Source: CAIQQQ01 sp037445025
GTDB lineage: Bacteria > Pseudomonadota > Alphaproteobacteria > Acetobacterales > Acetobacteraceae
Direction: 5' to 3'
Length of the DNA stretch: 64,000 nucleotides
NCBI GenBank assembly: GCA_037445025.1
Contig: JBBILI010000012.1
Coordinates: 1 to 64,000 of the forward strand
Of this stretch, positions 8,844-17,718 are shown piece after piece; within the stretch, counting starts at the first letter, position 1, and every line of letters begins with the position of its first letter. The notes under the pieces were generated by a model. It saw nothing but the letters and a program-made list of their open reading frames with translations, searched no databases and was not told where the DNA came from. The position numbers were made by a program, and so were the translations under genes.

Positions 8844-9578
8844 TCAGCCGCTGATCACCAGCGCCTCTCCAAGCAGATCGACCGTGATCGGCGAGGCGGT
8901 GAACGCGATCATCAGCCGTGCGATCACCGGAACAGTACGATCGATATGCGGCAGCAGCGCCTGATGTTCGTAGGTGAACATATGCAGCGTCTGCTCCACC
9001 GTCATGGCGCCGACATGCCGGCTGGTGGGATCGACGCGCAGGCTCTTTTCGTTCTGCTCGATCTCGACCCAGATCTCCAGCACAGGCTCCGCGGGCGTCC
9101 CCGGCGCACGCCGCGTCAGGGCCGCGAACATCAGCTGGCGCGCGATCAGCGCCGGCGGCGGCAGGGTGTAGCGCAGCATGACGCGCTGGCCTGGCCGGCG
9201 GCGATACGGCTGGTTGTCGGCACCAAGGAGCTGAAAGCGGCGCTGGGCGCGATTGTCGCCGACCGGGTCGATCGCGCCGGTCAGGCGCAGACCATCCTCG
9301 GCAAAGCCTTCGAACACCGCGTCGCCGCCGGGCAGGCAGCCCTTCAGCAGCACCTTGCCGGTGGAGGCAAGGGGCACGGCGATGACATGGGGGGCGACGT
9401 CGGAGCCAACCGGCAGACCGATCATCGGGTCGAGCACAGCGGCAAGCCGGGCGCCGGCGCCGCTGTCCGGCCCCGCGATCTGCTGCCAGAAATACAGCGA
9501 GCGGATGACGGTCGGACCATCGCCGCTGAGCAGGCCGAGGATGTCGATCAGCGGCGGGGCGTCGGCGGTCTCGCTCAT
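8844..9578 (-). CDS. Protein of unknown function, co-transcribed with a GT61-like protein
   Basis: 244 residues, soluble, with no signal peptide or membrane span. I do not recognise a family. The sequence alternates short hydrophobic strands with proline-rich turns (for example LRYTLPPPALIARQ) and ends LLGEALVISG. Its ATG overlaps the stop of the GT61-like gene by 4 nt, so the two are translated together and may act in surface polysaccharide or cell-envelope work by association. It is the last gene of a leftward pair that ends at the hairpin at 8788-8810. Confidence 0.7.
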   Translation of the reverse strand: MSETADAPPLIDILGLLSGDGPTVIRSLYFWQQIAGPDSGAGARLAAVLDPMIGLPVGSDVAPHVIAVPLASTGKVLLKGCLPGGDAVFEGFAEDGLRLTGAIDPVGDNRAQRRFQLLGADNQPYRRRPGQRVMLRYTLPPPALIARQLMFAALTRRAPGTPAEPVLEIWVEIEQNEKSLRVDPTSRHVGAMTVEQTLHMFTYEHQALLPHIDRTVPVIARLMIAFTASPITVDLLGEALVISG

Positions 9579-11515
9579 CGTGTGGCTCCCTTGGCCCGGG
9601 CAGGGGCTGGTGCATCGATCCGTTCGAGCAGCGCTTCGAACCGGCTCGTGGCCACCGCGAAACCGCCCGCCCCGAGCGTTGTGCCGCAGGCGATGGTGAC
9701 GCTGTGGTCGCAGCAGGCAGCGGTGTGCAGCGCCTGATAGGGGGGGGGCGCGTCAGCCTCCGCGATCAGCACGCCGAGCCGGCCGTTCCGGGCGAGACAG
9801 GCCCAGCCCATGGCGGCCGCGACGCCGACGATCCGGCTGGCATGTCCCAGAAGGGCTGCGAGCGTCGCGAAATCCGTGGCGTCGGTGTCGATCATCCGAT
9901 AGCCCGCGGCCTGGGCGAGCTTGCCGATGGCGGCGCCGTTCAGCAGAGCCGGTCCCGCCGAGGTGGTGAGATAGAGTTTCTCCGGCGGACGGGCCGCGCT
10001 GAACGAGACGAACGCGGCATCGCCCCGCTCGCGTGCCAGGCGCCGGCAGAACTGGTCGAAGGCGGCGCTGCGCCGGGCGGTCGCGAGATGCAGCGTCGGC
10101 GGCACCGCCAGGATGCTGCGATACAGCACGCCATCGCAGTCATGCTGCAGCCGGTCCGGATCGAGGCCCAGGCTGGCGACGCTGTCGCGCAGCAGGCGGT
10201 GGGCCGGGCTGGGCGCCAGGATGTCGACATCATCGATCGACAGGCGGCGCTGCTCGCAGTGCTGCAGCAGAATCTCCAGCCGGGGCCAGATCGTGGTCAG
10301 GTATTCGCTGTCCGGCACCGCCGTCGCGCCGAGCAGGAAGGCCTGGCGATCGTTGACACGGCGGATGGGCGTGGTGCGGGTGAGCACGAGGGCACCGCCC
10401 TGGAGCCAGCCGGCGCCGGACAGCAGACCTTGCGCGGCCAGCGCGATGTCGGCTGCCTCGTGCATCTCGTCGTCTGCAATCGGCAGGATGGCCGGATCGA
10501 GCAGCGCCGGTCCGTCCTGCGGCACCAGCAGCACCGTCCGGCCATGGGTGAACAGCGTGACCGCGCTGACCTCGGCGACATAGTCAAAGCCGGTGGTGGC
10601 CCGCAGGCCGTCGGACTGCAGCGTGGCAAGGGTGGCGCCGAGTGGGCCCGGCGGCAGCGGGTCGATTACGACGGGCGGCCAGCCCGCGGCGACATCGCGC
10701 TGCGGCAGCGGCATCTGCACGACGACACCGCCCTGGCTTGCCGCATCGTCGCGGGCGGTGCGCCATGCCCGGTCATGCAGGTTCCAGAGGTCACGGGTGA
10801 AGCGCCGCGGCTGCATGGCCCGGGCATGGGCCTGCTCCGCGGTCTGGCCCGAGAGGTCCTCGAGGCACAGCAGCACCTCCGAGGGATCCTCGCCGCGGCC
10901 TTCGTGGTCGGCTGCTCCGGAGCAGGGGATGACCGCCACACAGGCCGCCGGCAGGGAGGCGAGCTGCGGCAGCAGGTCACGCGCGGCTTCCGGACCCAGG
11001 CGCACCACGGCGCGCGTCTCGCGGACCAGCCAGGGAGCGATGGCCTGCAGCAGCGTGATGGCCTCGACCGCGGTTGCCGCCCACAGCGAGACGGTGGTGA
11101 TCGCGGTGACCGGCAGGGTCTGGGCCAGCAGGGACAGCAGCCCGGCATGGGGCAGCACGATCGCGGCCGGATCTGTGCTGCCGGGCAGTCGGATGGCGGT
11201 GGTGGCGGACGGTGCGTCCCAGGCCAGAATGCCGCAGCGTGAGTCCGCGCCGAACAGAATGCGCTGCGGCCGGCCGGTCAGCCTGGCGTCGAGATGCACA
11301 TGGGTGCTGGCGGGTGCCGCGGTGCGGGCGAGATAATGGCCGGCGAGGTCGAACATGTCGGCGCGCCACGGATCGCCGGCGGCGATGATCGCGTCGCGGT
11401 AGAGCGATGCAAGGCCCGCATCGGTGACGCGCAGCTGACTGCCGGGCAGCGGCCAGCCCTGGCTGCCAGGGCCGGTGTGCAGGCGCAGGCGATCGAACAA
11501 ACCGAACCAGCTCAT
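9575..11515 (-). CDS. Large protein with a GT61 (DUF563)-like glycosyltransferase region
   Basis: 646 residues from the ATG at 11515 (MSWFGLFDRL); a TTG 123 nt upstream gives an Arg/His-rich, unlikely extension. The C-terminal half carries a pattern like GT61 polysaccharide transferases: YRSILAVPP, then AFVSFSA, a segment YRMIDTDATDFATLAAL resembling the family's search for a sugar-nucleotide site, and ASRIVGVAAAMGWACL where the family has an AxxxVGxHGA motif. The usual His is missing, so activity is uncertain. The N-terminal half is unlike anything I recognise. It is the last host gene before the prophage and therefore defines the insertion neighbourhood. Confidence 0.55.
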   Translation of the reverse strand: MSWFGLFDRLRLHTGPGSQGWPLPGSQLRVTDAGLASLYRDAIIAAGDPWRADMFDLAGHYLARTAAPASTHVHLDARLTGRPQRILFGADSRCGILAWDAPSATTAIRLPGSTDPAAIVLPHAGLLSLLAQTLPVTAITTVSLWAATAVEAITLLQAIAPWLVRETRAVVRLGPEAARDLLPQLASLPAACVAVIPCSGAADHEGRGEDPSEVLLCLEDLSGQTAEQAHARAMQPRRFTRDLWNLHDRAWRTARDDAASQGGVVVQMPLPQRDVAAGWPPVVIDPLPPGPLGATLATLQSDGLRATTGFDYVAEVSAVTLFTHGRTVLLVPQDGPALLDPAILPIADDEMHEAADIALAAQGLLSGAGWLQGGALVLTRTTPIRRVNDRQAFLLGATAVPDSEYLTTIWPRLEILLQHCEQRRLSIDDVDILAPSPAHRLLRDSVASLGLDPDRLQHDCDGVLYRSILAVPPTLHLATARRSAAFDQFCRRLARERGDAAFVSFSAARPPEKLYLTTSAGPALLNGAAIGKLAQAAGYRMIDTDATDFATLAALLGHASRIVGVAAAMGWACLARNGRLGVLIAEADAPPPYQALHTAACCDHSVTIACGTTLGAGGFAVATSRFEALLERIDAPAPARAKGATR

Positions 11516-11671
11516 ATGCCTGCCTGTTCTCTCGTGATGGAATGCTGCATTGAAATGGCGCGCCGGTCGGCATTGCCGCCGCTGTCTGGCCAGCACTGCC
11601 GGCATCGGGCGGGGGTGGAGGTCCGGGCCGGAATACAACGTAGTAGCAATTTCAATCTCTTAGTAAAAAAT

Positions 11672-11700
11672 TTGGCACTTTTTACCCCTATAAATATCAA
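11672..11700 (+). promoter_or_regulatory. Candidate promoter near the left phage boundary
   Basis: TTGGCA at 11672 and TATCAA at 11695 are separated by 17 bp in an AT-rich stretch (11641-11720) that contrasts sharply with the GC-rich host gene to its left. It points toward the first phage gene at 11807. The region 11516-11806 otherwise has no gene, and this AT shift is the best visible mark of the host/phage junction. Confidence 0.35.
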
Positions 11701-11806
11701 TGAACTTTGCGAAATTCCCAAACCTCAAGCCCCGAACAATTATGTTTCCGGGCTTCTCGGACGCTACCATATCTTGTGTCCCCCCCACAAATCCCAGGAG
11801 ATCCCG

Positions 11807-12064
11807 ATGGCTGCCATGTCCCCCATGGTGACCCTGCTTCGCAACAAGACCGTGCGCAAAATGCTCGAAACCAACATGGCCACCATCGAGATCGCCAGGG
11901 AGTTCGGCACTAGCAAACAATATGTGCTGGCGATGATCAAACGGCACAAGCTCGACAAACCGATCCCCAAGAAGCTCACGCTTCCCGCCAACGAGAAGAA
12001 GGTCCTGGCCATCGCTCGCAAACACAAGATCGAGCTGACGGTTGAGGATATTCAACGGTTCTGA
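11807..12064 (+). CDS. Small helix-turn-helix-like phage protein
   Basis: 85 residues from an ATG with AGGAG 7 nt upstream. Residues about 25-48 (ATIEIAREFGTSKQYVLAMI) look like a helix-turn-helix with a recognition helix, followed by a Lys-rich tail, so DNA binding is likely. Such proteins at the edge of the terminase block may regulate late genes or assist packaging; neither can be decided. It is separated from the next rightward gene by 32 nt. Confidence 0.6.
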   Translation: MAAMSPMVTLLRNKTVRKMLETNMATIEIAREFGTSKQYVLAMIKRHKLDKPIPKKLTLPANEKKVLAIARKHKIELTVEDIQRF

Positions 12065-12076
12065 CTGCCAACACTC

Positions 12077-12092
12077 TTACTCCCAGGAGCAA
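12077..12092. repeat. Family A palindrome, leftmost copy
   Basis: TTACTC-CCAG-GAGCAA. Its AGGAG lies 7 nt upstream of the ATG at 12097 and is the ribosome binding site of that gene. It is the first copy met inside the phage part. Confidence 0.6.
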
Positions 12093-12096
12093 CAAA

Positions 12097-12543
12097 ATGC
12101 CGATGCTTCCCGACGCCCCGCTGCGTATGAACAACGACAACATCAACCGCCTGCAGCCCATGCCCTTCGTGTTTCCCGGCAAGCCCGCCGCGGGAGCCGT
12201 TCTGCATCAGCAGATCACCGAGTATTCCACGATCCCGCAGAACCTCGTGCCGGCCAATGACCTCGGCACTTCGGTGGCGGGCGTGATCCCAGGGATCTGG
12301 GCGAACACCGCGCCGACCAGCACCGCTGTCTTCACCCTCAACTACATTCGCCCGAGCGTGAGCAACACGCCGGTGGCGCTTGGCACCTTGACCCTGACGG
12401 CTGCGACGCACTCGACGGTCGCGGTCTCGTCGATCTCGTCCATCAAGCTGCTGCCGGGTGACGTGCTGCAGGTCGTGGCGCCGGCGACGCAGGATGCCAC
12501 GATGGCCGATATCGCCGTCACCATCTCCACCTACGCCACCTGA
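12097..12543 (+). CDS. Probable virion-associated protein of unknown function
   Basis: 148 residues. The N-terminal 40 residues are Pro/Asn/Met-rich; the rest is Thr/Ser/Val-rich with alternating beta pattern (ALGTLTLTAATHSTVAV), as in head decoration or structural beta proteins. No known motif is recognised. The gene is followed at 25 nt by a strong intrinsic terminator that separates it from the convergent terminase operon. Confidence 0.55.
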   Translation: MPMLPDAPLRMNNDNINRLQPMPFVFPGKPAAGAVLHQQITEYSTIPQNLVPANDLGTSVAGVIPGIWANTAPTSTAVFTLNYIRPSVSNTPVALGTLTLTAATHSTVAVSSISSIKLLPGDVLQVVAPATQDATMADIAVTISTYAT

Positions 12544-12570
12544 CCACGACAGCACCGGATAGGTTTGAGA

Positions 12571-12596
12571 GGGGCGCCCGAAGGCGCCCCTTTTTT
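12571..12596 (+). terminator. Rho-independent terminator
   Basis: Stem GGGGCGCC / GGCGCCCC with CGAA loop (12571-12590) followed by six T. It ends the two rightward genes and faces the end of the leftward large terminase gene at 12599. Confidence 0.9.
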
Positions 12597-12598
12597 GT

Positions 12599-13987
12599 TC
12601 AGGTCCACCCGCCCACGGGGACCGGCCGCGCGGGCGCCATGCTGCGCCGTGCCTCATACCGCTGCGCCAGGCTAGGGGCGTCCATGGCGTGGCCCAGGCA
12701 GGCGTATTGCAGGGCGTCGGCGAGATCGGACCAGGGGTGCGACTTCTCTGGTGTTTCATCCACCGCGCCGTTTGAGCGGCGCTTGTAGCGGTATTTGCCG
12801 GAGAGCGCCTGGATCAGTAGTGGGCAGCGGTTGGGGTCGATCAGCAGTGCTGCGCCTTCGCCGCGGCGCTCAAGAAGCGGCTTCTCGACGGCACGCAGAC
12901 GCGGCTCGATGTCGTTGGTGGAGGCGGGCAGGGCGAACAGGCCCTCGGCCTTGAGCACGTCGAACGCTGTTTCCTCGCCATACTGCGAGCGGATGCGGCC
13001 GGCTGGATCTGCGATCACGATGGCGCGCATGCCGTAGAACAGGTCGCTGGCCAGCATCGGGCGCAGCTTCTCGCGGAGGAACTGCCGCAGGCCCATGTCG
13101 TCGGACGTCACTTCCGCCTGGATCAGCATACGGCCCATCGGGTCGATCTGGGTGATGATCGCGGTGGGGGTGCGGCCCAGATCAAGCCCGATGACGAGCG
13201 GCCGCATGCGGTTGACTTCAAGGCCCGTGGGGGCGTTGTGGAAGCGAGGGCTATAACTAGTTTTGAAAACAGAACTACCAGCCAGGTCTTCGCCGTTCAG
13301 GCCATGGACATGGACGTTGACCCATTCCTCGCTGAACGAGGCGATCAATCGCTCGTAGTAGCCGGGCACCAAATTCTCGCGGTTCTCCGCCTGAGGGCTC
13401 GTTCCCGACGGCTGCCGGAACAGTTGGTGGTCAGGGTTGTCACTGCCTTCGAGGAATTGTGTCCATTCACTGCCATCGGCGAAGGGGTTGCTGTCGCCGA
13501 TCACGCCGAAGCGTCGCGGATCGACGCCCATGGTCTTGTTAGGGTAGCGGCCAACGCGACCTGAGATTGAGGCCACGAGTTTCTGGGGGATTTCGCGGAA
13601 CTCGTTGAGGTAGGCGGCCGTGAGCTGGGTGGACAGCAGCCGCTTCTGATCTTCTTCCGTGTCGAGCGGGAACAGGATCCAGTCGCTGTGGATATCGTTG
13701 GCGCGGATCTGGATGGTGCTGGTAGTGACGTGGAAGGTGGCTGCTCCGCGGAGCAACTGCAGGACGTCCGACAGCACCGTCGTCTTGAGCTGCTGCATGG
13801 TGTTGCGGATCAGGGCCATGCGCGAGTGACGCAGGCCGTCCGACGCCGGCGCCTGGATGCTCGCGGTGATGAACAGGTCCATGATCGAGCCTGTCGTCTT
13901 GCCGGAGCCTACCGGTCCGACCACCCATCGGCCAAACGATCGAGCGCTGTGGAACCGCGCCATGGTGGGGCTGGCGGCGTAGTTCAT
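12599..13987 (-). CDS. terL: Terminase large subunit
   Basis: 462 residues. The Walker A loop is WVVGPVGSGKTT (residues 22-32). A nuclease-type acidic site is suggested by VIGLDLGRTPTA near residue 270 and IVIADPAGR near 330. The protein packages DNA into the capsid through the portal. It is encoded leftward, opposite to the portal and other head genes, and overlaps the upstream gene by 4 nt (ATGA). A family A palindrome (13742-13755) is embedded in the coding sequence. Confidence 0.85.
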   Translation of the reverse strand: MNYAASPTMARFHSARSFGRWVVGPVGSGKTTGSIMDLFITASIQAPASDGLRHSRMALIRNTMQQLKTTVLSDVLQLLRGAATFHVTTSTIQIRANDIHSDWILFPLDTEEDQKRLLSTQLTAAYLNEFREIPQKLVASISGRVGRYPNKTMGVDPRRFGVIGDSNPFADGSEWTQFLEGSDNPDHQLFRQPSGTSPQAENRENLVPGYYERLIASFSEEWVNVHVHGLNGEDLAGSSVFKTSYSPRFHNAPTGLEVNRMRPLVIGLDLGRTPTAIITQIDPMGRMLIQAEVTSDDMGLRQFLREKLRPMLASDLFYGMRAIVIADPAGRIRSQYGEETAFDVLKAEGLFALPASTNDIEPRLRAVEKPLLERRGEGAALLIDPNRCPLLIQALSGKYRYKRRSNGAVDETPEKSHPWSDLADALQYACLGHAMDAPSLAQRYEARRSMAPARPVPVGGWT

Positions 13988-14466
13988 GCCAGCTGTTCCA
14001 CTGCGGTGTCGATCACACGTCCCTGGATCACCATGGGTTGCTGCCCGATGCTGATGTTCAGGTTGAACCCGCTGCCCGAGCCGACCGCCACCTTCTCGTC
14101 ATCGTTTCCGATCTTCGCAAAGCGAGCGATCAATTTGAACAGTTCAGTCCGATGGTTAAGCGGGTGTGAAGTGTTCTCAAGTTCTGCATAGTATCTAGGA
14201 AGTAAAGACTCAACAATAGTGGCAGCTTTTACTTCAACTCTCTGAGAACCGTTGACTGCGGCATTCCACTCGATGACCGCCTGGGCAAGCATAGAACTAA
14301 AAGTTATGTTGTTTTTGATCGATTGCCATTGGCTGTCGGAAACACCATGGTTGCCCAAAATACTCTTGAGCGGTTGAATGTTCATCGCAATCTCTCGGGC
14401 GAGATTAGCAAATGTTGGATCAAGTATTCCGGTCTGCATGGCAATAGTATTGTTGTTTTGGTCCAC
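13984..14466 (-). CDS. Probable terminase small subunit
   Basis: 160 residues from the GTG at 14466, chosen because GGAG lies 6 nt upstream; a TTG at 14478 and an ATG at about 14440 have no such site. It is placed directly before and translationally coupled to the large terminase, the usual place of the small subunit. The middle contains SILGNHGVSDSQWQSIKN, which may be a DNA-binding helix pair, and the C-terminus ends in a beta-rich SGSGFNLNISIGQQP. The gene is clearly more AT-rich than its neighbours. The assignment rests mainly on position. Confidence 0.6.
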   Translation of the reverse strand: MDQNNNTIAMQTGILDPTFANLAREIAMNIQPLKSILGNHGVSDSQWQSIKNNITFSSMLAQAVIEWNAAVNGSQRVEVKAATIVESLLPRYYAELENTSHPLNHRTELFKLIARFAKIGNDDEKVAVGSGSGFNLNISIGQQPMVIQGRVIDTAVEQLA

Positions 14467-14524
14467 TGTATACTCCAAAATATCTAGTTGCGGCGCCTAT
14501 TAAGCGCAGCGTATATTGATTTTC

Positions 14525-16699
14525 ATGGTTGAGCCAGTTGCACGTGGACCTTTGCGGATCGTGTCGAACGCGGACTTGACCCGCGCCGAGACGAGCACGG
14601 CTGCGCAAGAGGCCAGTCGACTCAACGCCGAGCCCGACACGCTATCGCAGCTGTCGGCCTTCATCCGTCAGCAGTGGTATATCGCGCGCAACCACCGGGC
14701 ATCCGGGAACGAGGGATGGGACGAGCGCCTGCTCAAAGCGATGCGGGTGTTCAACGGCGTCTATGACGCCGACAAATTGGCTCAGATCCAGCAGTTTGGC
14801 GGCAGCACCGTTTATGCCCGCCTGGTCTCGGTGAAGTGCCGCGGTGCCACCTCGCTGCTGCGGGACGTTTACCTGGGGCACGAGCGCCCTTACGCCATCA
14901 CGCCGACATCGGACCCGGAAATTTCCGACGACGGCATGACCGCGATCGGCCAGATGGTCACTGCCGAGCTACAGAACGCGCAGCAGGGCGCGGCGCAGGG
15001 CCTGCCGGTGCCCACGCAGTCCGACATCGACGAGCGCGTGCGCAAGCTGCACCAGCAGCTGAAGGACGCCACCAAGGTCAGGGCGCGCGATGCAGCCGAG
15101 AACGTCGAGGATGACATCGACGCGCTGCTGGTCGAGGGCGGGTTCTACGACGCGCTGGCCGAGGTGCTGGTGGACCTGCCCCTGTTCCCCTTCGCAGTGC
15201 TGAAAGGCCCCACCGTCCGCATGGTGCCGGACGTGAAGTGGGTGAAGGGCAAAGCCAAGGTCCAGATGACCGCCAAGATGTTCTGGAACCGGGTGTCTCC
15301 GTTTGACATCTGGTGGACGCCTGGCGCCAGCAAGATCGATCAGGCGGCCATCTTCGAGCGCACCCGTCTCACGCGTGCCGACCTCAACGACGTGCTGGGG
15401 CTGCCCGGCTACGATGAGCAGGCGGTGCGCGCAGTGCTGCAGGACTATGGCCGTGGTGGCCTGGTCGACTGGATGGATTACACGGACGCCGAGCGCGCCG
15501 TGCAGGAAAGCCGCGAGAACCCGACGCTGAACCGCAGCGGGATGATTGACTGCTTGGTCTATAACGGACCGGTGCAGGGCTCGATGCTGCTGCAGTTCGG
15601 GTTCTCAGAGAAGGACATCCCGGACGAGGACCGCGATTACATGGTCCAGGCTTGGCAGATTGGGCGGCACACCATCAAATGCCAGCTCTCGCCTTCGCCG
15701 CGCAAGCGCCACCCCTACTACATCACGAGCTTCGAGAAGGTGCCAGGCACCATCGTCGGCAATGGGCTACCCGACATTCTTGAGGATGTGCAGGACGTGG
15801 CCAACGCGACGCTGCGCTCGCTGGTGAACAACCTCTCGATCAGCTCCGGCCCGCAGGTGGTGGTCAACACCGATCGCATGGCGCCGTCGGCGGACCCGGG
15901 CAGCCTGTTCCCCTGGAAGCGCTGGTATGTGGTCGACAACCCCATGCAGGCGAACAGCGCGGCCGATCCGCCAGTCTCATTCTTCCAGCCGCAGAGCAAC
16001 GCGCAGGAGCTGCTGGCGGTCTACACCGCGTTCTCGCAGATGGCCGACGAGCTGTCTGCGATCCCTCGTTTCCTGACCGGCACGTCCACTCTGGGCGGCG
16101 CCGGCCGCACCGCGTCGGGCTTGGCCATGCTCATGGGTAACGCAGGCAAGATCCTGCAGACCGTGGCCGCCAATATCGACCGCGACATCATGGAGCCATC
16201 GCTCACCGGCCTGTTCGACATGCTAATGCTCACCAGCACCGACCCTCTGCTGAAGGGCGATGAGCATGTCGAGATCAAGGGTGTGGCGGTGGCAGTGCAG
16301 CGCGAGACCGAGCGCCAGCGCCAGCTTGAGTTCCTGCAGGCGACGGCCAACCCGATCGACAGCCAGATCATCCAGCCCGACGGCCGGGCGACGCTGCTGC
16401 GCGAGGTGGCCAAAGGGCTGGGCCTGCCGGGCGCCGACATCGTGCCGTCCGACGATGCGATCAAGGCGCTCATGGCGGCCAAGCAGGCAGCTGCTCAGCA
16501 GGCGCAGCAGTCGCCGATGATGGGTCACAACGGCGGCCCGCCGATGAACGAACCGCCGGGCGCTGACGGCGCCAAGGCACAGGGCCACCAACCCGGCAAA
16601 TCCACAGCGCACGGTCCCATGACCAACACCGTGTCGGCCAACCCGCCGCCCACACCGCCGCTCGGTCACGGCATTCCCGCAGGAGCACCACATGGCTGA
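14525..16699 (+). CDS. Portal (head-tail connector) protein
   Basis: 724 residues, typical for large podovirus portals. The ATG at 14525 is preferred over a TTG 9 nt upstream; neither has a strong ribosome site. Recognisable segments are ARDAAENVEDDIDALL (about residue 185), NRVSPFDIWWTPGA, and FLTGTSTLGGAGRTASGLAM near residue 520, which matches portals of this class. The C-terminal 90 residues are Gln/Pro/Gly-rich and probably disordered. It forms the dodecameric gate for DNA and starts the rightward head-gene series, divergent from the terminase genes. Confidence 0.85.
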   Translation: MVEPVARGPLRIVSNADLTRAETSTAAQEASRLNAEPDTLSQLSAFIRQQWYIARNHRASGNEGWDERLLKAMRVFNGVYDADKLAQIQQFGGSTVYARLVSVKCRGATSLLRDVYLGHERPYAITPTSDPEISDDGMTAIGQMVTAELQNAQQGAAQGLPVPTQSDIDERVRKLHQQLKDATKVRARDAAENVEDDIDALLVEGGFYDALAEVLVDLPLFPFAVLKGPTVRMVPDVKWVKGKAKVQMTAKMFWNRVSPFDIWWTPGASKIDQAAIFERTRLTRADLNDVLGLPGYDEQAVRAVLQDYGRGGLVDWMDYTDAERAVQESRENPTLNRSGMIDCLVYNGPVQGSMLLQFGFSEKDIPDEDRDYMVQAWQIGRHTIKCQLSPSPRKRHPYYITSFEKVPGTIVGNGLPDILEDVQDVANATLRSLVNNLSISSGPQVVVNTDRMAPSADPGSLFPWKRWYVVDNPMQANSAADPPVSFFQPQSNAQELLAVYTAFSQMADELSAIPRFLTGTSTLGGAGRTASGLAMLMGNAGKILQTVAANIDRDIMEPSLTGLFDMLMLTSTDPLLKGDEHVEIKGVAVAVQRETERQRQLEFLQATANPIDSQIIQPDGRATLLREVAKGLGLPGADIVPSDDAIKALMAAKQAAAQQAQQSPMMGHNGGPPMNEPPGADGAKAQGHQPGKSTAHGPMTNTVSANPPPTPPLGHGIPAGAPHG

Positions 16700-16973
16700 C
16701 AAGCGCATCAAGGATCTGAGCAACGGAGGTTTCCCGGTTCAGAACACCGCCAACGGCAGCAAGACGAGTTACCCGAAGTCCGGGCAGTTCGATGGCGCGA
16801 TGACGCGCAGTCCGTCCGGCGTCTCCAAGGCGACCGGCTCGCCCAAGGTGGAGTTCGCCCAGGGCGGCGGCAGCTCGCCCCATCCGACCTACCCCAAGAA
16901 GGGGCAGGAGGGCACGAACACCATGAAGCCCTCCGTTGCCGCTCCGCCCAGTCAGATGCCGAAGGCGCGCTGA
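16692..16973 (+). CDS. Small basic phage protein with YPK motifs
   Basis: 93 residues, rich in Gly, Ser, Lys and Pro, apparently disordered. It contains TSYPKSGQ and PTYPKKGQ, a motif shared with the next protein (QSYPKKGA). It overlaps the portal gene by 8 nt and has AGGAG 6 nt before its ATG. Function unknown; the place between portal and scaffold suggests a minor head component. Confidence 0.65.
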   Translation: MADKRIKDLSNGGFPVQNTANGSKTSYPKSGQFDGAMTRSPSGVSKATGSPKVEFAQGGGSSPHPTYPKKGQEGTNTMKPSVAAPPSQMPKAR

Positions 16974-16974
16974 C

Positions 16975-17160
16975 ATGGCAAAGAACAGCATGGGCTCGCT
17001 TGTCCGGCCGGATCAGAAGGACAGCAACAAGCAGAGCTACCCCAAGAAGGGTGCGGAAGACAGCATCCCGACCGGCAAGGGGAAGGCCAAGGCTGCGCCG
17101 CCGAAGATGGACAAGATGATGGGCAAACGCGCTCCCATGACGTCGAAACGCGCCCCCTGA
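16975..17160 (+). CDS. Small Lys-rich phage protein
   Basis: 61 residues, strongly basic (KGKAKAAPPKMDKMMGKR). It shares the YPKKG motif with the preceding protein and begins one base after that gene's stop. Its own stop overlaps the next ATG. Likely a minor head or DNA-associated protein; function not known. Confidence 0.6.
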   Translation: MAKNSMGSLVRPDQKDSNKQSYPKKGAEDSIPTGKGKAKAAPPKMDKMMGKRAPMTSKRAP

Positions 17161-17408
17161 TGGCCAAGACGCCCGCCTGGACCCGCAAGGAAGGCAAGGA
17201 CCCCAAGGGGGGTCTGAATGCGGCTGGCCGGGCGTCCTACAACAAGGCGACGGGCGGCAACCTCAAGCCGCCGCAGCCGGAAGGCGGCCCGCGCAAGAGG
17301 TCCTTCTGTGCCCGCATGGAGGGCATGAAGCGCGAGAACACCAGCGCAGCCACCGCCAAAGATCCCGACAGCCGCATCAACAAGAGCCTCCGGGCATGGA
17401 AGTGTTGA
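17160..17408 (+). CDS. Conserved small phage protein (DSRINKSL type)
   Basis: 82 residues with a composition and order I have seen in many podovirus genomes: TPAWTRKEGKDPKGGLNAAG at the start, GGPRKRSFCARMEGMK in the middle and DPDSRINKSLRAWKC at the end. The Cys residues and dense positive charge suggest nucleic-acid contact. It is usually found near portal and capsid genes. No experimentally known role comes to mind. Confidence 0.75.
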   Translation: MAKTPAWTRKEGKDPKGGLNAAGRASYNKATGGNLKPPQPEGGPRKRSFCARMEGMKRENTSAATAKDPDSRINKSLRAWKC

Positions 17409-17409
17409 C

Positions 17410-17715
17410 ATGAGCAAGCACAATCCCGCGCTCGCCAAGGGCAAGTTCGGCATCATCAAGAACGCCGGCAAGAACAGCCAGGAACAGATGCTGCCCTCGC
17501 GCCATGCACTCACTACGCTCACTGGTGGCGCGGCGGACAGCCGCATCAACAACCAGTATGGCAAGAACCCGACAAACGAGACGATCGCCGGCGAGCCCGG
17601 CGCCAGCTCGATCAACGACTTTGCCAAGCGCACGCCGCTCAACAACGTGCAGGCACAGGGCCTCGGGGAGCCGGTCTCGATGCTGCCGTCGCCTGGCAAT
17701 CCCTACGGCACCTGA
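17410..17715 (+). CDS. Small phage protein, unknown function
   Basis: 101 residues, Asn/Gly/Lys-rich and probably unstructured. It carries ADSRINNQYGKN, echoing the DSRIN element of the preceding protein. The gene starts 1 nt after the previous stop and belongs to the same head-gene operon. Confidence 0.6.
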   Translation: MSKHNPALAKGKFGIIKNAGKNSQEQMLPSRHALTTLTGGAADSRINNQYGKNPTNETIAGEPGASSINDFAKRTPLNNVQAQGLGEPVSMLPSPGNPYGT

Positions 17716-17718
17716 CGC

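Noticed and set aside
8533..9615. Leftward frame across 8533-9615
   Set aside because: Overlaps the well-formed gene at 8844-9578 in another frame, and its composition is shadow-like.
10912..10925. CTGCTCCGGAGCAG in the host part as a family A member
   Set aside because: Lacks the TTGCTC...GAGCAA outer bases and the 4-nt centre; a chance palindrome in GC-rich coding sequence.
9704..11242. Rightward 512-codon frame
   Set aside because: Antisense of the GT61-like gene; Gly/Arg/Gln-rich with no motif and no ribosome site.
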